A stretch of DNA of 64,000 bases from an uncultured Gemmiger sp. (GTDB lineage Bacteria; Bacillota; Clostridia; Oscillospirales; Ruminococcaceae). The first letter of the stretch is position 1. Each line of letters starts with the position of its first letter. A model generated the notes under the pieces. It was not told the origin of the DNA and did no database searches. It saw only the letters and a program-made list of their open reading frames with translations. The position numbers and the translations under genes were made by a program. Below are positions 59,924-64,000 of the stretch, piece after piece. The stretch is taken from positions 1-64,000 of the forward strand of contig CALXHO010000002.1 of the NCBI GenBank assembly GCA_944388125.1. Reading direction: 5' to 3'.

Positions 59924-60148
59924 ATGCCCATCACTGTCAATCTGGATGTCATGATGGCCAGGCGGCACATCGGCGCGGGAGAACTTGCCGAAAAAATCGG
60001 CATCACGCCGGCAAACCTGTCCATCCTCAAAAACAACAAGGCCAAGGCGGTGCGGTTTTCCACCCTGGAAGCCCTCTGCCGGGCGCTGGACTGCCAGCCG
60101 GGGGATCTGCTGGAATACCGCCCCGGCCCGGATGACGACGTCCCCTGA
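59924..60148 (+). CDS. Small Cro/CI-type (XRE) regulator paired with DUF2975
   Basis: A 74-residue protein that is almost only a helix-turn-helix. It has VNLDVMMARRHIGAGELAEKIGITPANLSILKNNKAKAVRFSTLEALCRALDCQPGDLLEY, typical of the YozG-like regulators. AAAGGAG precedes the ATG, 15 bases after the DUF2975 stop. It probably represses its own promoter at the repeated TTGAAAAACAATA sites. Confidence 0.93.
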   Translation: MPITVNLDVMMARRHIGAGELAEKIGITPANLSILKNNKAKAVRFSTLEALCRALDCQPGDLLEYRPGPDDDVP

Positions 60149-60299
60149 CCCCCACTGCCCAACCTGTAAACCCGTCCGCCCTGTGCTGACACGGCGGCCA
60201 TAAGACGCGGCTGACGGAATGCCCGGTCTTTCGCGGGAAGCTTGCCCGCAGAAAAAAATACCGCCCCTTCCCATCACCGCGCAGAAAGGAAAACCGGAT

Positions 60300-61931
60300 A
60301 TGGATTTCATGCCGAAAGAGGGCGCTTCCCGTCCCCTTTATTCAAGTGCACCCGATTATCAGGAAAACTTTCCCCCCATCTCCAGGCCGGCCACCCCGTG
60401 GGCCCCGCCCAAGGGGTTTGCCGCGGCGGCGCTGTTCAGCTACCTGCCCGCCTATCTGTATACCCGGTGCATTCTGTTCGGGCCGGACTACCGCTGGGCC
60501 ATGCCGGTTTTTGCGGTGGTGTATCTTGTGGGGGTGGAGCTGCTCTGCCGCCTGCAGCGCCGCGCCGACACCGCCGAGAGCCGTTTCTGGATGGTCTGCT
60601 GGCTGGTGCAGAGTTTTGCCGTCATGGTGTTTGACGCCCACACCGGGACAACCTGGCTGCTGCAATGGCTGGCCTGGCATGCCACCGCCGTCTACTGGAC
60701 CATGTGCCGCACTGGCATGCTCTGTGCCGGACAGAGCGGTCTCTGGACGCCCGTGGATCTTGTGCTGGGCGTGACGGCCCTGCCCTGGCGGGACTTCCTT
60801 CTGCGGGCCCGCACCCTGGCCCACGGGGCAAAGCATCTGCTGCACCGGGCCGGTGGCAGCTCCCGCAAGGTCCTGGGCGGGGCGTTCAGCGCGGCGGCAG
60901 CACTGGCCGTCTGCCTCTTTGCCTGGAGCCAGCTGGCCGGGGTGGATGCCACCTTCGCCCGTCTGGGGGAAGGGGTGTTCCAGTGGCTGCATACGCTGCT
61001 CTCCCTGGACACGGTGGCCGTCCTGATCCTCTCCCTGCCGGTGGGGGCCTGGCTGTTCGGACTCATCGGGGGCGGACTCCGCCGCGAGACCCCGCCTGTG
61101 ACGGAAGGGGCGCTGGAAGCCGGCCTGGCCGCCCTGCCGCGGCTGCCCGTCTCCACCGGCTATCTGGTGCCGGGGGCGCTGTGCGGGGTCTATGCTCTCT
61201 TCTTCGGGGTACAGGCCGTTGAGTTTCTCTCGGCAGCAGGGCAGGGGCTCACCGCCCGGGCGGCCTCTGACTTTGCCGTCACCGGATTCTGGGAACTCTG
61301 CCGCATCCTGCTGCTGGATTTTGTGATTGTGGCCGCCCTGCGCCTGTTCGGGGCCCGGCCGCTGCGTCAGGCGGGCAGCCAGCGCCGTCTCATGGCGGTG
61401 TTCGGCGTGTTCGGGTTTCTCTTTGCCGCCCTGGCTGCGGCCAAGCTGGGCACCTATATTGTGCTGTATGGGCCTACGCCCCAGCGGATGCTGTCCGGGT
61501 GGTTCCTGGCCGTGCTGCTGGTCTGGTGCGTGCTGGCGGTGGTGTGGCTGTTCCGTCGGATCCCGGCCGCCCGCATTGCCGTGCTGGTGCTGGCGGGCAG
61601 TTTTACCATGCTGTGCTGTGTGGACATCGAGGGCTTCTGCCTCCGTCAGAATATTGACCGTTATCGGGCGGGAACCATCTCCACGGTGGACGCGGAACTG
61701 TTCCATGCCTGCGGCGTGCCCTACGAGGACCGGCTCTCCCGGTTTGCCGCCGCTGCGCTCAACGAGGCGGACTGGTTCACCGGCCGCAGCAGCATCGAGA
61801 TCGGTGAGGTGTATTACGACGTCAGCGGCTGTGCCGCCGGCACCTGCTATCTGGAGCTGCCCGACGGCAAACTGGCCCTGCATTTTTCCGGCAATGTCTG
61901 CACCGGGACCGAAGTCCTGCCGGAGGGATGA
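60300..61931 (+). CDS. DUF4173/DUF4153-like membrane protein
   Basis: A 543-residue protein with about 11 helices and a short soluble C-terminus. The segment KLGTYIVLYGPTPQRMLSGWFLAVLLVW matches the YxxxYGxTxxR pattern of DUF4173/DUF4153 proteins. The last 100 residues after the final helix (DIEGFCLRQNIDRYRAG onward) face one side of the membrane, with paired cysteines near the end. No function is known for the family. AGAAAGGAAAACC precedes ATG 60300. It is followed after 4 bases by a small anchored protein, so the two probably work together. Confidence 0.72.
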   Translation: MDFMPKEGASRPLYSSAPDYQENFPPISRPATPWAPPKGFAAAALFSYLPAYLYTRCILFGPDYRWAMPVFAVVYLVGVELLCRLQRRADTAESRFWMVCWLVQSFAVMVFDAHTGTTWLLQWLAWHATAVYWTMCRTGMLCAGQSGLWTPVDLVLGVTALPWRDFLLRARTLAHGAKHLLHRAGGSSRKVLGGAFSAAAALAVCLFAWSQLAGVDATFARLGEGVFQWLHTLLSLDTVAVLILSLPVGAWLFGLIGGGLRRETPPVTEGALEAGLAALPRLPVSTGYLVPGALCGVYALFFGVQAVEFLSAAGQGLTARAASDFAVTGFWELCRILLLDFVIVAALRLFGARPLRQAGSQRRLMAVFGVFGFLFAALAAAKLGTYIVLYGPTPQRMLSGWFLAVLLVWCVLAVVWLFRRIPAARIAVLVLAGSFTMLCCVDIEGFCLRQNIDRYRAGTISTVDAELFHACGVPYEDRLSRFAAAALNEADWFTGRSSIEIGEVYYDVSGCAAGTCYLELPDGKLALHFSGNVCTGTEVLPEG

Positions 61932-61935
61932 AGAA

Positions 61936-62379
61936 ATGACAAAGAAAAATATGGTGTCCGCCGTACTGTTTCTGGCGCTCTCGCTGGCGGGGGTGTGGCT
62001 GGCGTTCTCCCGGGTGGAGAGCTTCCGCAATGCCCGGAGGCTGAAGGCATCCCTCACCGCCCTGCCCCAGGGCACCACTACCCTGGAGGAGGCAGTGCCT
62101 TTTGACTGGGAGGCGGTATACAGTTTTGAGCCCTATACCAGTCGGGAGGAGATTGCCCGGACCATCGGTTTTGACAGCCCGGAGATCGCAGAGACCATCG
62201 GGGAGGGGGTTACCCAGCTGATTTTTGTCCGGGAGGACAGGGTGGTGCTGTGTGTCTGTGCCTACCCGGAAAATCTTGGCTACGATGTTGACTTTACCGG
62301 ATGCGTGCGGTATGGTGAACATACCCCGTTTACCGTCCGGCAGGGGAGTGTGGTACGTCTTTGCCGGGGAGCGGTATGA
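61936..62379 (+). CDS. Small membrane-anchored hypothetical protein
   Basis: A 147-residue protein I do not recognise. An N-terminal helix (residues about 5-24, MVSAVLFLALSLAGVWLAF) could be a signal or an anchor. The rest looks like a compact alpha/beta domain with a stretch of QLIFVREDRVVLCVCAYPEN near the end. GGAGGG lies before ATG 61936, which comes 4 bases after the DUF4173 stop. Its partner is probably that membrane protein. Confidence 0.7.
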   Translation: MTKKNMVSAVLFLALSLAGVWLAFSRVESFRNARRLKASLTALPQGTTTLEEAVPFDWEAVYSFEPYTSREEIARTIGFDSPEIAETIGEGVTQLIFVREDRVVLCVCAYPENLGYDVDFTGCVRYGEHTPFTVRQGSVVRLCRGAV

Positions 62380-62408
62380 GGGAGTTTCGGAGAACAGAGG
62401 ATTTTTCT

Positions 62409-63152
62409 ATGCAGGAACAATACAACCGTACCCGGCGGCTGCTGGGCCAGCCCGCCCTGGACACGCTGCGCGGAGCCCATGTGGCGGTTTTCGGCATCGG
62501 CGGAGTGGGCGGCCACGCGGCCGAGGTGCTGGCCCGCAGCGGCGTGGAGGAGCTGACCTACGTGGACAACGATACCGTTGCCCCCTCCAACCTCAACCGC
62601 CAGATCGTGGCGCTGCATTCCACCCTGGGACAGTACAAGGTGGATGTCATGGCGGCCCGCACGGCGGACATCGACCCCGACATCCGGGTCCATGCCCTGC
62701 GGATGTTCTACGGCCCCGATACGGCGGCGGATATCGACCTGACACAGTTTGATTATGTGCTGGACTGCATTGACACCGTCTCCTCCAAGCTGATGCTCAT
62801 TGAGCGGTGCAAGCAGGCGGGAGTGCCCGTGCTTTCCAGCATGGGGGCGGCCAACAAGATGGACCCCACCGCCTTCCGGGTGGCGGACATCTCCCAGACC
62901 AGCGTCTGCCCCCTGGCCCGGATCGTCCGCCTGGAATGCCGCAAACGCCGGCTGGGCAAGCTCAAGGTGGTCTTTTCCACCGAGCAGCCCCTGGCTCCGC
63001 TGCCCCAGGACGACGGGGAAGCCGCCGCTCCCGGCCGCCGCACCGTGCCGGCCTCCAACGCCTTTGTGCCCGCGGCCTGCGGGCTGGTCATGGGGGGCGA
63101 GGCGGTCAAGGACCTGCTGCGCATGGCGGGTACCCTGCGCCCCGACGCATGA
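62409..63152 (+). CDS. tcdA: tRNA threonylcarbamoyladenosine dehydratase
   Basis: TcdA (CsdL) is an E1-like enzyme that cyclises t6A at position 37 of tRNAs to ct6A, using ATP. The 247-residue product has the E1 nucleotide motif VAVFGIGGVGGHAAEVLARSG, the DNDTVAPSNLNRQ segment with the conserved Arg/Gln, and VLDCIDTVSSKLMLI. The conserved SSMGAANKMDPT loop is also present. ATG 62409 is 8 bases after AGAGG; ATG 62376 upstream is less well placed. It follows the small anchored protein gene by 29 bases. A terminator follows. Confidence 0.9.
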   Translation: MQEQYNRTRRLLGQPALDTLRGAHVAVFGIGGVGGHAAEVLARSGVEELTYVDNDTVAPSNLNRQIVALHSTLGQYKVDVMAARTADIDPDIRVHALRMFYGPDTAADIDLTQFDYVLDCIDTVSSKLMLIERCKQAGVPVLSSMGAANKMDPTAFRVADISQTSVCPLARIVRLECRKRRLGKLKVVFSTEQPLAPLPQDDGEAAAPGRRTVPASNAFVPAACGLVMGGEAVKDLLRMAGTLRPDA

Positions 63153-63172
63153 AACGCAGAAATAGGAAATCA

Positions 63173-63224
63173 AGCAGCCCCGCGGGTGGGCCGGAGATCC
63201 GGCTTTGCCCGCGGGGCTGTTTTG
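63173..63224. terminator. Terminator between convergent genes
   Basis: CAGCCCCGCGGG (63175-63186) pairs with CCCGCGGGGCTG (63208-63219), followed by TTTTGC. Confidence 0.88.
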
Positions 63225-63235
63225 CTGTATGCCGG

Positions 63236-64000
63236 TCAGGGCGTTCCCCGGTACTGCCGGGGCGTCATGCCGTAGCGGGCCTTGAACCGGCGGTTGAAGT
63301 TGGAGAGGTTTTCAAATCCGGCCTGTTCGGCAATGCTCAGCACGGTGCCGTCGGTGGTGCGCAGCAGTTCCGCCGCCGCGGCCAGCCGCCGCTCGTTGAG
63401 ATAGGCGCCGAAGGTGGTGCCGGTCATCTTTTTGAACCACCGCATAAAATGGCTGGCACTGCATCCGCACACTGCGGCGGCATCCGCCACCGAGAGCGGC
63501 GCGGCGCAGTTGTCCTCCACCCGCTGCAGAAGGGTTTTCAGCCGGGCGGCGCTCACGCTGTCGGGCGGGGCAGGGGGCAGGCTCTGCCCCGCCAGCAGCA
63601 GCGCCACAAAGCGCAGCATGGCGCCCTTGACCCCCAGCTCAAACCCGCTGCGCCGGGTGCGGGAGAATTCCTCCGCCTCTGCCAGGCATTCGGCCAGGGC
63701 CGGATACCCCGCATCCTCCAGAGAGATCCGGGCCGGCAGCGTCAGCCGTCCCGCCTGCAATGGCATCAAATAGTGCTGTGCACACAGGTCGTCCGTACCG
63801 CCCAGAAGGGAGAGGGAAAAGATGAAATTCTCGTATTCCATCCGCTTTCCGGGGGACTGCCGCAAGCCGTGCAGTGTCCCCGGAGGCAGTACAAAAATAT
63901 CCCCCGCCCGGGCCTCCAGAACATTGAGGGCGACCTGGGCAAGTCCGGCGCCGCGCTTGACGTAAATCAGCTCCATGCTGTTCTGCCAGTGCAGCGGAAC
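63236..64000 (-). CDS. AraC-family transcriptional regulator (N-terminal end outside window)
   Basis: An AraC/XylS-type regulator read on the minus strand and still open at base 64000, so the start lies beyond the window. The visible N-terminal part is a cupin sensor: HWQNSMELIYVKRG, then LEARAGDIFVLPPGTLHGL. The C-terminal two helix-turn-helix units are intact (SVADAAAVCGCSASHFMRWFKKMTG and SIAEQAGFENLSNFNRRFKARYGMTPRQYR). Such proteins usually control neighbouring sugar-use genes, which would be to the right. The ligand is unknown. Confidence 0.93.
   Translation of the reverse strand, partial: VPLHWQNSMELIYVKRGAGLAQVALNVLEARAGDIFVLPPGTLHGLRQSPGKRMEYENFIFSLSLLGGTDDLCAQHYLMPLQAGRLTLPARISLEDAGYPALAECLAEAEEFSRTRRSGFELGVKGAMLRFVALLLAGQSLPPAPPDSVSAARLKTLLQRVEDNCAAPLSVADAAAVCGCSASHFMRWFKKMTGTTFGAYLNERRLAAAAELLRTTDGTVLSIAEQAGFENLSNFNRRFKARYGMTPRQYRGTP

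Noticed and set aside
1..64000. tRNA, rRNA, CRISPR arrays, insertion sequences, prophage or defence genes
   Set aside because: I found no cloverleaf-like sequence, regularly spaced repeat array, transposase, integrase, or restriction or toxin-antitoxin pair. A tRNAscan or CRISPR search could still find something missed by eye.

Overview
The window looks like chromosomal DNA from a GC-rich Gram-positive gut-type Clostridia relative (Oscillospiraceae/Ruminococcaceae, in the style of Faecalibacterium, Gemmiger or Subdoligranulum). The evidence is the recA-recX-rimO-pgsA order, strong AGGAGG ribosome binding sites, good sigma-A promoters with 17-base spacers, LL-diaminopimelate aminotransferase (dapL) for lysine/DAP synthesis, a rubredoxin, DUF3048 lipoproteins and a LacX-type epimerase. 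The genus is an inference. I saw no rRNA, tRNA, CRISPR array, transposase, integrase or attachment site; this is mostly core chromosome plus membrane and envelope genes. I annotate 60 protein genes; recA runs off the left edge and an AraC regulator off the right edge.

Layout. 1-5.2 kb: recA (5' truncated), recX, rimO, pgsA, then cysS with its own promoter. 5.2-8.6 kb: a structured noncoding stretch and a large two-module GT-C glycosyltransferase. 8.7-14.5 kb, minus strand: a Wzx-like flippase, a YgjP-type metallopeptidase, a cupin, a patatin-like lipase and a DnaK-type Hsp70. 14.7-17.4 kb: hisB, glyA and a peptidoglycan-binding protein. 17.6-22.3 kb: a secreted C39-like cysteine peptidase, an NdpA-type nucleoid protein, a small conserved-looking ORF and a membrane GT-C protein. 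22.4-26.5 kb: a phosphate unit made of a PhoP-type box, a Na/Pi cotransporter-PhoU fusion, and a PhoB/PhoR-like pair. 26.6-30.6 kb: a YkvI-like permease and two DUF3048 lipoproteins. 30.6-36 kb: a histidine phosphatase, an XRE regulator, an AbrB-like zinc-ribbon regulator, an aldose epimerase and a lower-GC DUF6311-like membrane protein. 36-39 kb, minus strand: a degenerate CaCA-like exchanger, proS and acpP. 39.2-44.6 kb: dapF, an MBOAT/DHHW O-acetylation pair, dapL, a flavin-fold protein and rubredoxin. 44.7-47 kb: an ECF sigma/anti-sigma pair behind an ECF-type promoter, and a PfkB sugar kinase. 47.2-51.3 kb, minus strand: a reduced shape/division cluster (mreC, mrdA, minD-like, mgsA). 51.4-56.9 kb: a HAD phosphatase, a deoxyinosine glycosylase, then an XpaC-TelA-LemA-TPM envelope module and a MarR regulator. 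57-64 kb: an NSS transporter, an HD protein, a DUF2975-XRE pair, a DUF4173 membrane protein, a small anchored protein, tcdA and a partial AraC regulator.

Several units are visibly self-contained. Phosphate sensing and uptake sit together behind 11-base-phased TTTACA repeats. The ECF sigma and its zinc-finger anti-sigma overlap by four bases. dapF and dapL, whose enzymes act one after the other on the route to meso-diaminopimelate, flank a polysaccharide or peptidoglycan O-acetylation pair. The mre/mrd/min/mgs order of other Firmicutes survives without mreB, mreD, minC, minE or rodA, and at least two of its remaining units have their own promoter. Nearly every convergent junction carries a strong bidirectional hairpin terminator.

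The strongest candidates for something less described are the XpaC-TelA-LemA-TPM operon, the double GT-C enzyme with a structured RNA before it, the C39-like secreted peptidase whose mRNA seems to begin with a small three-way junction, and the DUF2975-XRE pair with a 21-base-phased direct repeat at its promoter. All function calls come from motif recognition by eye. No database search or folding program was run.
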